Shown: positions 20,214 to 30,568 of the stretch, piece by piece
Position numbering within the stretch: the stretch's first letter is position 1
Layout: every line of letters begins with the position of its first letter
Assembly (NCBI RefSeq): GCF_030369675.1
Contig: NZ_CP128477.1
Coordinates: 3,173,501 to 3,237,500, forward strand
Source of the DNA: Peteryoungia algae
Lineage (GTDB): Bacteria; Pseudomonadota; Alphaproteobacteria; Rhizobiales; Rhizobiaceae
Direction of reading: 5' to 3'
Length of the DNA stretch: 64,000 nucleotides
Notes under the pieces: generated by a model
Seen by the model: the letters and a program-made list of their open reading frames with translations, nothing else
Database searches by the model: none
What the model was told of the DNA's origin: nothing
Made by a program: the position numbers and the translations under genes

Positions 20214-21053
20214 ATGACTGCGCGTATGGACCAACGTTTCGCTGCCTTGAAGGCAGAAGGCCGACCGGCACTCGTCACCTATTTCATGGGCGGCGATCCG
20301 GACTATGACACGTCACTTGCGATCATGAAGGCCCTGCCGGAAGCTGGCGCCGACGTCATCGAACTTGGCATGCCATTCTCCGATCCGATGGCAGATGGCC
20401 CGGCGATCCAGCTTGCCGGCCAGCGTGCATTGAAGGCCGGCCAGACCCTCGTGCGCACGCTCGATCTCGCGCGCGAATTCCGCAAGACGGACAACGAAAC
20501 GCCGATCGTGATGATGGGCTACTACAACCCGATCTACGTCTATGGCGTCGAGCGTTTCCTCGATGATGCACTGGCTGCCGGGATCGACGGCCTGATCGTT
20601 GTCGACCTGCCGCCGGAAATGGATGACGAACTCTGCATTCCGGCCCGCAGCCGCGACATCAATTTTGTCCGTCTGGCGACACCGACCACGGACGACAAGC
20701 GCCTGCCGACCGTTCTTCAGAACACCTCGGGCTTTGTCTATTATGTCTCGATGAACGGCATCACCGGCTCGTCGCTGCCGGATCCCTCGCGCGTCGCCGG
20801 CGCCGTCCAGCGGATCAAGGCTCATACCGACCTGCCGATCTGCGTCGGTTTTGGCGTCAAGACCGCCGAGCATGCCCGCCTGATCGGCGCCAATGCCGAT
20901 GGCGTTGTCGTCGGGACCGCGATCGTCAATCAGGTTGCCACCAATCTCACAGCCGATGGAAAGGCGACGGCGGACACGGTTCAGGCTGTCGTCACCCTGG
21001 TGCGCGGTCTGGCAAGCGGGGTGCGTTCAGCGCGCCTTGCTGCTGCCGAATAA
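20214..21053 (+). CDS. trpA: Tryptophan synthase alpha chain
   Basis: TrpA cleaves indole-3-glycerol phosphate to indole, which passes through the tunnel to TrpB. The 279-aa TIM-barrel has the catalytic Glu in [18 protein letters not shown]. The catalytic Asp lies in [10 protein letters not shown], and the phosphate-binding GFGVKTAEH is present. The ATG at 20214 lies 2 nt after the trpB stop; an internal ATG follows four codons later. accD follows in the same direction after 38 nt, a frequent arrangement in alphaproteobacteria. Confidence 0.97.
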   Translation: MTARMDQRFAALKAEGRPALVTYFMGGDPDYDTSLAIMKALPEAGADVIELGMPFSDPMADGPAIQLAGQRALKAGQTLVRTLDLAREFRKTDNETPIVMMGYYNPIYVYGVERFLDDALAAGIDGLIVVDLPPEMDDELCIPARSRDINFVRLATPTTDDKRLPTVLQNTSGFVYYVSMNGITGSSLPDPSRVAGAVQRIKAHTDLPICVGFGVKTAEHARLIGANADGVVVGTAIVNQVATNLTADGKATADTVQAVVTLVRGLASGVRSARLAAAE

Positions 21054-21091
21054 GCACCCCATATGGGCCCGAAACATCAGGAGTAAGCCGC

Positions 21092-22000
21092 GTGAACTGG
21101 ATCACCAACTATGTGCGCCCGCGCATCAATTCCATGCTGGGTCGCCGCGAAGTTCCGGAAAACCTCTGGATCAAGTGCCCGGAAACGGGCGAGATGGTCT
21201 TCCACAAGGATCTGGAAGAGAACAAGTGGGTCATCCCGGCCTCCGGCTATCACATGAAGATGCCGGCCAAGGCGCGCCTGACCGATCTCTTCGATGACGG
21301 CAAGTATGAGGCACTGCCGCAGCCGAAGGTGGCGCAGGATCCTTTGAAGTTCCGCGATTCCAAAAAATACACGGATCGCCTGAGAGACAGCCGTATCAAG
21401 ACCGACCAGGAAGACACGATCGTTGCAGGCGTTGGCAGCGTGCAGGGTCTGAAGCTCGTCGCCGTCGTCCACGAATTCAACTTCATGGGCGGCTCGCTCG
21501 GTATCGCCGCCGGCGAAGCGATCGTGAAGGCCTTCGAGCGCGCCATCAAGGAAGAGTGCCCGCTGGTCATGTTCCCGGCTTCGGGTGGGGCACGCATGCA
21601 GGAAGGCATCCTTTCGCTCATGCAGCTGCCGCGCACGACCGTGGCTGTCGACATGCTCAAGGAAGCCGGCCAGCCCTATATCGTCGTTCTGACAAACCCG
21701 ACCACCGGCGGCGTCACTGCCTCCTATGCCATGCTGGGCGATCTTCACATCGCCGAACCTGGTGCCGAGATCTGCTTTGCCGGCAAGCGCGTTATCGAAC
21801 AGACGATCCGCGAGAAGCTTCCTGAAGGCTTCCAGACGTCGGAATATCTCCTTGAGCACGGCATGGTCGACTTGGTCGTCAAGCGCCATGACATTCCCGA
21901 CACGCTCGCGCGGGTTTTGAAGATCATGACCAAGCGCCCGGCCGAAGACATCACCGTGCCTGCCGCGGTGGAGAAGCCGGCTGAGAAGGCCTCGGCCTGA
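21092..22000 (+). CDS. accD: Acetyl-CoA carboxylase carboxyltransferase subunit beta
   Basis: AccD with AccA transfers the carboxyl group from biotin to acetyl-CoA, making malonyl-CoA for fatty acids. The 302-aa protein starts at GTG 21092 with CAGGAG upstream. It has the crotonase-like core [13 protein letters not shown] and [12 protein letters not shown]. The N-terminal zinc ribbon is degenerate: only Cys29 (IKCPETGE) remains of the usual four cysteines; the second pair is replaced by VIPASGYHM. The C terminus is Ala/Glu-rich. folC follows closely. Confidence 0.96.
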   Translation: MNWITNYVRPRINSMLGRREVPENLWIKCPETGEMVFHKDLEENKWVIPASGYHMKMPAKARLTDLFDDGKYEALPQPKVAQDPLKFRDSKKYTDRLRDSRIKTDQEDTIVAGVGSVQGLKLVAVVHEFNFMGGSLGIAAGEAIVKAFERAIKEECPLVMFPASGGARMQEGILSLMQLPRTTVAVDMLKEAGQPYIVVLTNPTTGGVTASYAMLGDLHIAEPGAEICFAGKRVIEQTIREKLPEGFQTSEYLLEHGMVDLVVKRHDIPDTLARVLKIMTKRPAEDITVPAAVEKPAEKASA

Positions 22001-22040
22001 TCTGCGTGTTCTGTGAGGCCGCGGCAGCGGAACGAATGTG

Positions 22041-23381
22041 ATGACAGCCCCCATCGTCAGCCTGGCCGACGCCGAGATCGAAAAGCTCATGGGGCTGCAC
22101 CCCAAAGGCTATGATCTTTCGCTCGACCGCATCCGCCGCCTTCTCGAAGTGCTGGGCAATCCGCACATGAAGCTGCCGCCGGTCATTCATGTGGCCGGGA
22201 CCAATGGCAAGGGCTCAGCCACTGCCTTCTGCAGGGCGCTGCTCGAAGCTCAGGGACTTTCCGTCCACGTTCACACGTCGCCACATCTGGTGCGCTGGCA
22301 CGAGCGCTATCGCATCGGGGTCAAGGGTGGTCGCGGACAGATCGTCGACGATGCTCTGTTCGCCGATGCGCTCCGCCGCGTCGCTGAAGCCAACGGCGGC
22401 AAACCGATCACCGTTTTCGAGATTTTGACGGCAGTAACGTTCATTCTCTTTTCCGAGCAGCCTGCCGACGTTGCCGTTATCGAGGTCGGTCTTGGTGGCC
22501 GCTTCGATGCAACGAATGTGGTCGAAAACCCGGCGGTCTCGATCATCCAGCCAATCTCGCTCGATCATCAGGCTTATCTCGGTGACCGTGTCGAGCTGAT
22601 CGCCGCCGAAAAGGCGGGCATCATGAAGCGGGGTGTGCCGGTGGTGATCGGCCATCAGGAGTTCGATGGAGCCAAGGATGTGCTGATCGGCACCGCCGAG
22701 CGCCTCGGCTGTCCGCTCACCGTCTTTGCCCAGGATTTTCTCGCTTATGAGGAATTTGGTCGGCTCGTCTATCAGGACGAGCTCGGCCTGATGGACCTGC
22801 CACTGCCGCGGCTTCCAGGTCGTCACCAGATCGGTAATGCCGCAACTGCCATTCGCGCCGTGAAGGCAGCCGGCTATCCGGTGACGGAAGAGGTCGCCGA
22901 AAAGGCCATGCTATCGGTCGAATGGCCGGGCCGCCTGCAAAGGCTGACCGAAGGTCGTCTGGTGGAAAGAGCGCCGTCCGGGTCCGAGATCTGGCTCGAT
23001 GGTGGCCACAATCCAGGGGCGGGCGAGGTGATCGCGGAAGCCATGGTCTCCATGGAAGAGCGTCAGGCAAGGCCGCTGTGTCTGGTGATCGGCATGATCA
23101 ACACCAAGGATCCGATCGGCTACCTGCGCGCCTTCGTCGATATTGCGCACAACGTCTACACCGTGCCGATCCTCGGCTCGGATGTGGGGCTTGATCCCGT
23201 AGCCTTGGCCCAATCCGCTGCCGAGGCGGGTTTGAAGGCTTTGCCGATGAGTTCCGTGGGCGAAGCGCTCGATGCAATCCGGCAGAAGATGGAGGGATCG
23301 GTCCCTCCGCGCATCATGATTGGCGGCTCACTTTATCTCGCGGGCAATGTGCTGGCGGAGAATGGCACCGTCCCGGCATGA
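22041..23381 (+). CDS. folC: Dihydrofolate synthase / folylpolyglutamate synthase
   Basis: FolC ligates glutamate to dihydropteroate and to folates. The 446-aa protein is a Mur-ligase-type enzyme with the P-loop HVAGTNGKGSATAFC and the VGLGGRFDATNV, HQAYLGDRVE and DGGHNPGAG motifs. ATG 22041 is used; an in-frame GTG sits directly before it. It follows accD by 40 nt. A strong hairpin follows the stop and separates it from the convergent trxA. Confidence 0.95.
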   Translation: MTAPIVSLADAEIEKLMGLHPKGYDLSLDRIRRLLEVLGNPHMKLPPVIHVAGTNGKGSATAFCRALLEAQGLSVHVHTSPHLVRWHERYRIGVKGGRGQIVDDALFADALRRVAEANGGKPITVFEILTAVTFILFSEQPADVAVIEVGLGGRFDATNVVENPAVSIIQPISLDHQAYLGDRVELIAAEKAGIMKRGVPVVIGHQEFDGAKDVLIGTAERLGCPLTVFAQDFLAYEEFGRLVYQDELGLMDLPLPRLPGRHQIGNAATAIRAVKAAGYPVTEEVAEKAMLSVEWPGRLQRLTEGRLVERAPSGSEIWLDGGHNPGAGEVIAEAMVSMEERQARPLCLVIGMINTKDPIGYLRAFVDIAHNVYTVPILGSDVGLDPVALAQSAAEAGLKALPMSSVGEALDAIRQKMEGSVPPRIMIGGSLYLAGNVLAENGTVPA

Positions 23382-23409
23382 AAAAAGCCCGGCGAAGACC
23401 GGGCTTTTT
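23382..23409. terminator. Bidirectional terminator between folC and trxA
   Basis: AAAAAGCCCGG pairs with CCGGGCTTTTT around GAAGA-type loop bases; both flanks carry A/T tracts, so it can serve folC and the convergent trxA. Confidence 0.88.
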
Positions 23410-23432
23410 CTTTGGTTACAAAGGCTTGGAAC

Positions 23433-23753
23433 TCAGGCGGCGCCAGCGATCCAGCTGGACAGCGCAGTCTTCGGTGCAGCACCGACCTTGATGTCCGCCA
23501 CTTCGCCACCCTTGAAAACAGCGAGCGTCGGGATCGAGCGAACGCCGAACTGTGCGGCCAGTTCCGGGTTTTCGTCGATGTTGAGCTTGACGATCTTCAC
23601 CTTGCCAGCGAGTTCGTTGGAGATTTCTTCGAGGCTCGGGGCAATCATCTTGCACGGGCCGCACCATTCGGCCCAGAAATCCACGACGACAGGTTCGGAA
23701 GCGTTGAGAACCTCGGCCTGGAAATTGGACTTGTCGACTTTAACGGTAGCCAT
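23433..23753 (-). CDS. trxA: Thioredoxin
   Basis: Thioredoxin is a general protein disulfide reductase. The 106-aa protein has the canonical active site AEWCGPCKM and the cis-Pro region [13 protein letters not shown]. It is cytosolic and of normal length. It lies 75 bp downstream of addA in the same direction and probably has its own promoter in that gap. Confidence 0.98.
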   Translation of the reverse strand: MATVKVDKSNFQAEVLNASEPVVVDFWAEWCGPCKMIAPSLEEISNELAGKVKIVKLNIDENPELAAQFGVRSIPTLAVFKGGEVADIKVGAAPKTALSSWIAGAA

Positions 23754-23828
23754 GGGGCTCTCCCTTCATAAACACGGATTTGACTAGATATGTGATGCCG
23801 CACGGCAGCAATTTCAATATGCGGTATC

Positions 23829-26800
23829 TCACGATGTCTCGAGGTCGGCAAGAGACCGCTGGAGCAAGTCCTCGTCGGGACGGATCAGGCTGCCGTTTTC
23901 GGTATAGATCAGCCAGCATTCTACTTCTTTACCCGGATAGAGCGGCTGCAGGATTTCACGATATATCGCGAGCTGAACCCGATGGGAGAGCGGTGACCGG
24001 GCGGCATCCGAGGGCGGATTCCGGTTCGTCTTGTAGTCGGCGATAATTACCCTGTCAGAAAGCACGGCCATTCGGTCGATCCGGCCCGACACCGCGCGAA
24101 GCTCCCCTTTGAGCCGCATCGTGCCCATGACCGAAACCTCTGCCCTGCTGCCTGGGCCGAAGAGTGGAGCAAGGTTCTCGTCCTCCAGAACAGACATGAC
24201 TGTCGAAACGAGCTTCTCGCGCTGCTCGGCCGGCCAGAACCGCGCGGCCCGTTCCGCATAGCGCGTTGCGGCCTCCCGCTTTTCTATTCCTGTAACTCCG
24301 GGGAGGTTCTGCAACATCCGATGAATGAGCCGCCCGCGCTGCAGGGCAAGATCGGCTTTTTCCTCGGTTGCAAACAGTGCGGACGCCGTCACCGCATCCT
24401 CGTCGTCATCCACCACGATGCTGCCCGCACCTGAGGGACTGAGCGGCCTCGGCAGGCTGACCGGTGGTGGGAGCGACTTTCCGAGGGCCGACGGCAGGCT
24501 GTGCTTTTCTTCGGTCTCGGCAATCGGGTCGACCAGCGGCAAATCTCGCTCAGCCTCCCCGAGCGACCACCGCAATCCGCTCCAACTGCCGTCAGGACCA
24601 TGAAACTCAGCGGGCCGCGAACGGCCCTCATCCGCGCCGAGCGCGCGGGAGATCATTTTGTGCCAGATCTCGCCCGTGTCCTGCACCCCGCGATAGCCGC
24701 CCACAATCAGGCGGTCGGCAGCCCGGGTCATCGCGACATAGAGCAGGCGACGATACTCTTCCTCGGCCTGATCCTTGCGCCTTTCCAGATCGCTTGCGGA
24801 GATCGAGTTGCCCAGCGCCTTGGTCGGAACCCAGATCGGTAGCGGGACCGATTCAGACGTTTCGAGGATCCTGAGTTTCGCCACATGATTGGAGTTGAAC
24901 GGCTTTGAGCCCCCGTCGATCAGAAAGACGATGGGTGCTTCCAGACCCTTGGAGGCGTGCACCGTCATGATGCGGACTTCGTTGCGTTCCTTGTCCTGCT
25001 CGCGTTTGACCTCTGGCGCTTCCATTTCGAGCGTCGATACGAACGACTGCAGCCCGGGCAGCCCGCTGGTCTCGAAGGACAGGGCAAAGGTCAGGAATTC
25101 GTCGAGAATGTCGCTGACTTCGGAGCCGAGGCGGCCAAGATAACACCGTCTGCCACCATGGACACTCAGAACACGGGCATAGAAATCATGGACCGAATGC
25201 TGCCGCGACTGATCGAGGAACAGGCCGAGCAGGTGATGCGTCTTTCGCCAGGCGCCGTCGGTCTCTGCGCGCTCGGTCAGTCTTGCCCAGAGGCTCTGGG
25301 CTTCCGGCCGCTCGGCCGCGAGATCCATCAATGCCTCTTCGCTGTGGTTGAAGAGGGGACTTTTCAGCAAGGAAGCGAGCGAGAGGTCGTCGCCGGGAAG
25401 CAGAAGGAAGCGCCCGAGCGCCAGCATGTCCTGGACCGCAATGTGACTCGTCAACTTCAGGCGGTCGGCGCCTGCAACAGGAATGTTGTGCGGACGCTTG
25501 AGGGCGCGGGTCAGCGCATTGACGAAACCGTCGCGCTTGCGCACGAGAACCAGAATGTCGCCGGGGCGGATCAGCCGCTTCTGGCCCTTTTCGATGATCG
25601 TCTCCCGTCCCACGATCTGGCTGATATGGTGTGCAACGCGGCGGGCGAGAATGGCGGAGGGCGCACTCTCCGGCGTCGCGTCGAAGGGAGTGGTCCAGTC
25701 TTCGTCCTTCTCCTGCTTTTCAGCCACGATCATGTCCCAGACGTCGACCGTCCCGGGATGCCCGATCCGGCTCGACTGGTGCACGACCGCATCGCCCCCG
25801 GCGCTCAGGCCCCGGCTGTTTTCCGCAAAGCTGAAGACCTGATCGACGGCCGCCAGCACCGACTGCGTCGAGCGGAAGGAGAGCGGTAGACGCACCGTGT
25901 TGAAGTTCTGCCCGCTCTCGGCCACGGCCTGTGCGGTCTGGCGTGCTTCCTGCGAGAACTGCTCCGGCCGGGCGCCCTGAAAGGAGTAGATCGACTGCTT
26001 CTCATCGCCCACTGCAAAGAAGGTGCGGATGCCGGGCCGGGCACCGAGGCCGGTGAAGAAGTCTTCCCTGAGGGACCGAATGACGTCCCATTGCACCGGG
26101 CTCGTATCCTGCGCCTCGTCGACGAGGATGTGGTCTATGCCCTGGTCCAGCTTGTAATGCACCCAGGCGCCGACATCGCCCCGCGTCAGGAGCCGGGCGG
26201 TGCGAACGATCAGATCCTCGAAATCGAGCTGCGAGCGCCGCTTCTTCAGCTCCTCGTAGTCCCAGTCGAGACGAAAGGCGAGGGCGAGAGCTGAGCGCGT
26301 CGCTTCGTACATCCTGAAGATCCGCAGCCGATCGCGCATGGCAACGACATGATCCCGCGCTTCAATCACAGCATCCTTGAGGTCAGGGGCGGCCTTGGTC
26401 ATGGCAGCCGCGATCAGCGAACTGTCGGCCTTCGGCGCCTCCTGGCCAGTCAGGAAGGCCTGGTCCAGCAGTCTTGCCCGCTCCACCCCATCCGTTTCCA
26501 CGAGCGCCTTCTCCAGCACCTCCGCTACCGCGCGCACTTTCTCGCCGCCCTTTTCGAGAGCGAGCTGGATATAGCGGCTGAAATTGCCGCCCGACAGACC
26601 GGCGAGGGGCCAGTAGTTTTCCGCGCGACTGGCCTCGCTTTCCAGCGGGCCGATGTCGAGCCCTGTGCGTAGAGCGGCGTCCAGACCGCCAGCCAGTTCC
26701 GCACGCTGTCTGAAGGCGCGGATCGCATGCCGATTGGCCACGGTGTCGGAGATCAGCGCTTCAAGCCCACTTTCGTCGGCGATGCTGAGGACTTGCGAGA

Positions 26801-27386
26801 AGGCTTCCGCCAGAACTGCGTCATTCTCCGTCGAGGTCGCTGACAGCAGCGATCGACGTGCTTCGGCGAGCACGGTCACTGCCGCTCTGTCGTCGAGCAC
26901 GTTGAAATGGCCGGCGACATTCGCTTCCAGCGGAAACTGGTGGAGCAGGGCTTCGCAAAAGGCATGAATCGTTTGGATCTTCAGACCACCAGGCGTTTCC
27001 AGCGCCTTGGCAAAGAGCCGCCGTGCAGCCGCAAGTGTCGCCCGGTCGGGCTCCTTCTGCTCGATGGCGGTGATGCGCTTCGCGAGCTCCGCGTCGTCCA
27101 GCGTCGCCCATTCGGCAAGCCGCTCGAACACGCGGTTCGACATTTCAGACGCAGCAGCCTTGGTATAGGTCAGGCAGAGGATAGAGGAGGGGCGGGCACC
27201 GGCGAGCAGCAGCCGGATCACGCGCTGTGTCAAGACATGCGTCTTGCCCGAGCCTGCATTGGCGGACACCCAGGCAGATTGGCCGGGATGCGAGGCACGT
27301 GACTGGGCAAGTGTCGTCCAGCCAAGCCAGGTAGCCGGATCGCTGCCCGTGGGAAGCGCATCCAGGGAAAATTGCAGGTCACTCAT
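23829..27386 (-). CDS. addA: Double-strand break repair helicase AddA
   Basis: AddA is the UvrD-type helicase/nuclease subunit of AddAB, which resects double-strand breaks for RecA in place of RecBCD. The 1185-aa protein has Walker A SANAGSGKTHVLTQRV, DEAQDTSPVQW, the helicase box VGDEKQSIYSFQGA, and MTVHASKGLEAPIV. A C-terminal nuclease motif VIIADYKTNRNPP is present. I chose ATG 27386 (MSDLQFSLD), overlapping addB by 8 nt; the frame runs upstream but only within addB. Confidence 0.96.
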   Translation of the reverse strand: MSDLQFSLDALPTGSDPATWLGWTTLAQSRASHPGQSAWVSANAGSGKTHVLTQRVIRLLLAGARPSSILCLTYTKAAASEMSNRVFERLAEWATLDDAELAKRITAIEQKEPDRATLAAARRLFAKALETPGGLKIQTIHAFCEALLHQFPLEANVAGHFNVLDDRAAVTVLAEARRSLLSATSTENDAVLAEAFSQVLSIADESGLEALISDTVANRHAIRAFRQRAELAGGLDAALRTGLDIGPLESEASRAENYWPLAGLSGGNFSRYIQLALEKGGEKVRAVAEVLEKALVETDGVERARLLDQAFLTGQEAPKADSSLIAAAMTKAAPDLKDAVIEARDHVVAMRDRLRIFRMYEATRSALALAFRLDWDYEELKKRRSQLDFEDLIVRTARLLTRGDVGAWVHYKLDQGIDHILVDEAQDTSPVQWDVIRSLREDFFTGLGARPGIRTFFAVGDEKQSIYSFQGARPEQFSQEARQTAQAVAESGQNFNTVRLPLSFRSTQSVLAAVDQVFSFAENSRGLSAGGDAVVHQSSRIGHPGTVDVWDMIVAEKQEKDEDWTTPFDATPESAPSAILARRVAHHISQIVGRETIIEKGQKRLIRPGDILVLVRKRDGFVNALTRALKRPHNIPVAGADRLKLTSHIAVQDMLALGRFLLLPGDDLSLASLLKSPLFNHSEEALMDLAAERPEAQSLWARLTERAETDGAWRKTHHLLGLFLDQSRQHSVHDFYARVLSVHGGRRCYLGRLGSEVSDILDEFLTFALSFETSGLPGLQSFVSTLEMEAPEVKREQDKERNEVRIMTVHASKGLEAPIVFLIDGGSKPFNSNHVAKLRILETSESVPLPIWVPTKALGNSISASDLERRKDQAEEEYRRLLYVAMTRAADRLIVGGYRGVQDTGEIWHKMISRALGADEGRSRPAEFHGPDGSWSGLRWSLGEAERDLPLVDPIAETEEKHSLPSALGKSLPPPVSLPRPLSPSGAGSIVVDDDEDAVTASALFATEEKADLALQRGRLIHRMLQNLPGVTGIEKREAATRYAERAARFWPAEQREKLVSTVMSVLEDENLAPLFGPGSRAEVSVMGTMRLKGELRAVSGRIDRMAVLSDRVIIADYKTNRNPPSDAARSPLSHRVQLAIYREILQPLYPGKEVECWLIYTENGSLIRPDEDLLQRSLADLETS

Positions 27387-30300
27387 CCCCGGCTCCTTCT
27401 TCGGCTTCCGCCGTCGACCACTCCGCGACACGCGCAAGATGGTCGTATTCGCCGCCATAGCTGTTCTGTTCCGCTGGGATGAGACGGGACACATAACCGC
27501 GCTCGCCGCTTTGCAGTGCCTGAACGAACCGACCGAGTTCATCGACGGATTGCGTTGCAAGCTCGAGAGCCGATTTCTTGCTGTCGCCGCGCGTGGCCAT
27601 CTCGTTGTTCACCTGGTCTGTCGAAAAGCGGTCGCCGGGCCGCAGTCGCACGTAAACGAGGTTAAGGGGTTTCACGTCACCGGCCGGCTTGAAGGCGCCT
27701 TCGAGAAGGGCCGCTGCCTCCAGTGCCAATTGTGGGTCGAGCAGGCTACGCGCCTGGTTGGCGCTTGGATTGAGGCCGGTCTTGTAGTCGATGATGTCGG
27801 CGAAACCACCCCCTCGTATGTCGATGCGGTCAGCAATGCCGCTGATGGTGATGTCGATCGGGCGCAGCAACACATTGCCCCGCACCTCCGTCAGCGATCG
27901 CCGGATTTCCGGTCGGCGCTGTCGCTCCCAGGTGAGGAAGGCCGAGGCGACGCTGTAGAAACGTTGCCGCCAGACGATATCGATATGAAGGGGCAGGGCC
28001 TCGGCAAGGAATTCCTCGTCGGTGATCCGGTGGAGGATCTCCAGAGCGTCGAGTCGATCGGGGTCATGTCCCTCGCGGATGAAGCGCTCAACGATCCGAT
28101 GATAGAGTGTTCCGCGTTCGGCCGCACCCGGATCCTGATTGAACGTGTCGATCTGATCGAGGCGCAGGATCCGCCTCGCATAAATGGCATAAGGGTCGCG
28201 CCTGAACCGCCCGACTTCGGAAAAACTGAAGGAACGCGGCTGCAGATCGACACGCGGGCGCGGTGCCGGTCGCTGCGCCGGAGCCTGGCTCTCGCCCTGG
28301 TCGATCAGGTCGGCGTAGCGACGATAGATCAGACCACGCTCTCTCATGGCGTCTTCCAGCAACGTTCCGCCGAGGGCCATCAGGCGCTGCAGCCAGCGGG
28401 AGGCGACCGTCGGCGCGGACCCCTGGCGAAGCGCCCGTGAGAAAATCAGGTTCCGGGTGCCACAAGCCATCTGAAAATCATGAGCCACCTGGCCGATCTG
28501 CCGCTCCGGCGGTTCAAGCCCGACTTCAGTCTTCATCACGCGCGAGAGGAAGGGATTGTTCTTGGTCTGGCCGGGCCAACTGCCTTCGTTCATCCCGCCG
28601 ATCACCATCATGTCGACATTCTGCAGGCGCGCTTCCAGCGTGCCGAAGATGAAGACACGCGGATGCCGCATGGCTCGCGGCTTGACCGCCTGTCCTGCCA
28701 TTAGCGCAGTGAGGATGTCGACCCATTGCGCCCCGTCTGCCTCGATCTGGCCATCCGTCTCCAGAACGTCCGCGAGAAGCCGGGCAAGTGCCTCGCCCGC
28801 CGCATCGCCCCAGAGACCTGCGAGATCCGCGCGCTCGTCAATGGTGACGGCTTCCAGCACGCGTCCTGTGCGTTCTGCCCAGTCGCTGAGGGTGAGCCTT
28901 TGCGAGAGGATGTGGCCATCGCGCGACCGCACAAGCGATGAGACCAGCGGTTCGACCGCCGCCGTCACGCGTTTGGCAAGTTCTAGCGCAAGGTCGATCT
29001 CCTCGGGGCTGATCGAGATACGCCACTGCGGCTTGTGGCGGTCTGCAAGATGCAGTTCAAGCCCGCCTGCGAACAGCGGCTCCATCTCCGCGAGATCGAG
29101 AGTTGCCAGCCCACCACGCAGCGCGATCCGTTCCAATGTGTCAGCGGCCTTGCGCATGTCTTCGGCGGCGAAGCCGAAGCGCGCAAGCGGATGCTTGATC
29201 AGGGACACGATTGCCACAGGATCGCCCGGACGCAGGCATGCCTCGGCGACCACCTGGGTCAACATCGCCGCTTGTGTTCCGGTCATCGGCGTACCCGCCG
29301 AATCATCCGCCTCGATTCCGAATCGCGCAAGTTCGGACATCACGCGGCGCGCCAGTGCGCGATCGGGTGTGATCAGCGCCACGCGACTTTCGGGATTGTC
29401 CGAAGCCTGCTCCAGGCCTAGACGAAGGGCGATCGCGATGGCGGTTGCCTCCTCGCGCTCGTTCGCCGTCTCGATGAGCGCAACATCGCGGAAAGCGTCG
29501 AGTACTCGGTGATCATCCATACCCCCGCGCCAGGCTTTCCAAGTGTCTGTCGCCTCCGCAGGCGCCATGGCACGAGACAGGAACTCGGCTCGATCTCTGA
29601 GGGCTTGCGTTGCGGGTTCGAGCACCTGGACATCAGCGCGGTCGAGCTTCATGTGGCGAAGCAGATGCGCAAGGCCATATTGCGGATGCCCCCGTACGGC
29701 CGGGCTCTGTCGCATCAGAGAGATATCCCGATCGTTCAGCTTTTCCCAGTCGTCGTCCGGCATGTCGAGATCGAGCCCCGGCAGCACCACGGCGCCGTGG
29801 TCGAGTTCGGCAATTGCGGCAATCAACTCGGCTGCAGCCGGGATCGAGCCGGTCGAACCCGCAACGATGACCGGGCCATCTGCACCTTGTCTGCGGAAAC
29901 GCTCTGCCTCGGCCCTGAGCACGGCATCGCGATGGCGCGCCGGAGAGGATCGCACCAGTTCCTCCAGGCGCGCCGGCCAGAAACTGGTCGCGATCTTGAG
30001 AAACTCCAGCGTCAATTGCCACCAGGACCCAAAGTCTGCGGATTGAAGTTTATCTAGGTCGCTCCAGTCACATCCCTCCGTCTCTGCAGCTTCGATCAGC
30101 TCGACGAGCGCACGGGCCAGCCAGACGGCATCGGCCGGGCTGGCGGGCGCAACGAGCGGCGTGTCGGCATGGATCGACCGCACGATGTCAGGCAACTGGT
30201 TGCGCCATGCGAGGATCAGGCGCGCCAGCTCCAGAAGCATGACGGTCCCGCTGACGGGCGGTGCGAGATCCATGAGAGAGGGAGCATTGAGATCGAAGAA

Positions 30301-30567
30301 GCCGCTGTCGTCGTCGGTTTCTCCGAGTGTCCGGATATCGGGCAGAATGGCAGCGCGGCCGCCCAGCAGGTCCACGAATTCCGAGCGCAGGACGCGGGCC
30401 GCCCGTCGGGTCGGCACGAGTAGTGTCACCGCAGCCAGCGCCAGGGGATCATCCGGATCGTAGCGGAAGCCGTCGGTGAGACGTCCGTCGAGCAGTGCCT
30501 CCGTCAGTGTCCTGAGAAAGGGCCGGCCCGGAGGGATCGTCAGCAGACGCGGCGCCTTTGCCATCAT
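27379..30567 (-). CDS. addB: Double-strand break repair protein AddB
   Basis: AddB is the partner of AddA and provides chi-recognition and a second nuclease. The 1062-aa protein starts MMAKAPRLLTIPPGRPF. It shows an inactive-helicase-like N terminus (VTLLVPTRRAARVLRSEF). A C-terminal RecB-type nuclease follows with GTLYHRIVERFIREGHD and ADIIDYKTGLNPS. Two consecutive ATGs (30567, 30564) can start. It follows murU by 1 nt and overlaps addA by 8 nt, so all are one operon. Confidence 0.95.
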   Translation of the reverse strand: MMAKAPRLLTIPPGRPFLRTLTEALLDGRLTDGFRYDPDDPLALAAVTLLVPTRRAARVLRSEFVDLLGGRAAILPDIRTLGETDDDSGFFDLNAPSLMDLAPPVSGTVMLLELARLILAWRNQLPDIVRSIHADTPLVAPASPADAVWLARALVELIEAAETEGCDWSDLDKLQSADFGSWWQLTLEFLKIATSFWPARLEELVRSSPARHRDAVLRAEAERFRRQGADGPVIVAGSTGSIPAAAELIAAIAELDHGAVVLPGLDLDMPDDDWEKLNDRDISLMRQSPAVRGHPQYGLAHLLRHMKLDRADVQVLEPATQALRDRAEFLSRAMAPAEATDTWKAWRGGMDDHRVLDAFRDVALIETANEREEATAIAIALRLGLEQASDNPESRVALITPDRALARRVMSELARFGIEADDSAGTPMTGTQAAMLTQVVAEACLRPGDPVAIVSLIKHPLARFGFAAEDMRKAADTLERIALRGGLATLDLAEMEPLFAGGLELHLADRHKPQWRISISPEEIDLALELAKRVTAAVEPLVSSLVRSRDGHILSQRLTLSDWAERTGRVLEAVTIDERADLAGLWGDAAGEALARLLADVLETDGQIEADGAQWVDILTALMAGQAVKPRAMRHPRVFIFGTLEARLQNVDMMVIGGMNEGSWPGQTKNNPFLSRVMKTEVGLEPPERQIGQVAHDFQMACGTRNLIFSRALRQGSAPTVASRWLQRLMALGGTLLEDAMRERGLIYRRYADLIDQGESQAPAQRPAPRPRVDLQPRSFSFSEVGRFRRDPYAIYARRILRLDQIDTFNQDPGAAERGTLYHRIVERFIREGHDPDRLDALEILHRITDEEFLAEALPLHIDIVWRQRFYSVASAFLTWERQRRPEIRRSLTEVRGNVLLRPIDITISGIADRIDIRGGGFADIIDYKTGLNPSANQARSLLDPQLALEAAALLEGAFKPAGDVKPLNLVYVRLRPGDRFSTDQVNNEMATRGDSKKSALELATQSVDELGRFVQALQSGERGYVSRLIPAEQNSYGGEYDHLARVAEWSTAEAEEGAGDE

Positions 30568-30568
30568 C

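Noticed and set aside
27387..27560. Longer AddA starting inside addB
   Set aside because: The extension is basic shadow sequence; ATG 27386 overlaps addB by 8 nt in the usual coupled manner.
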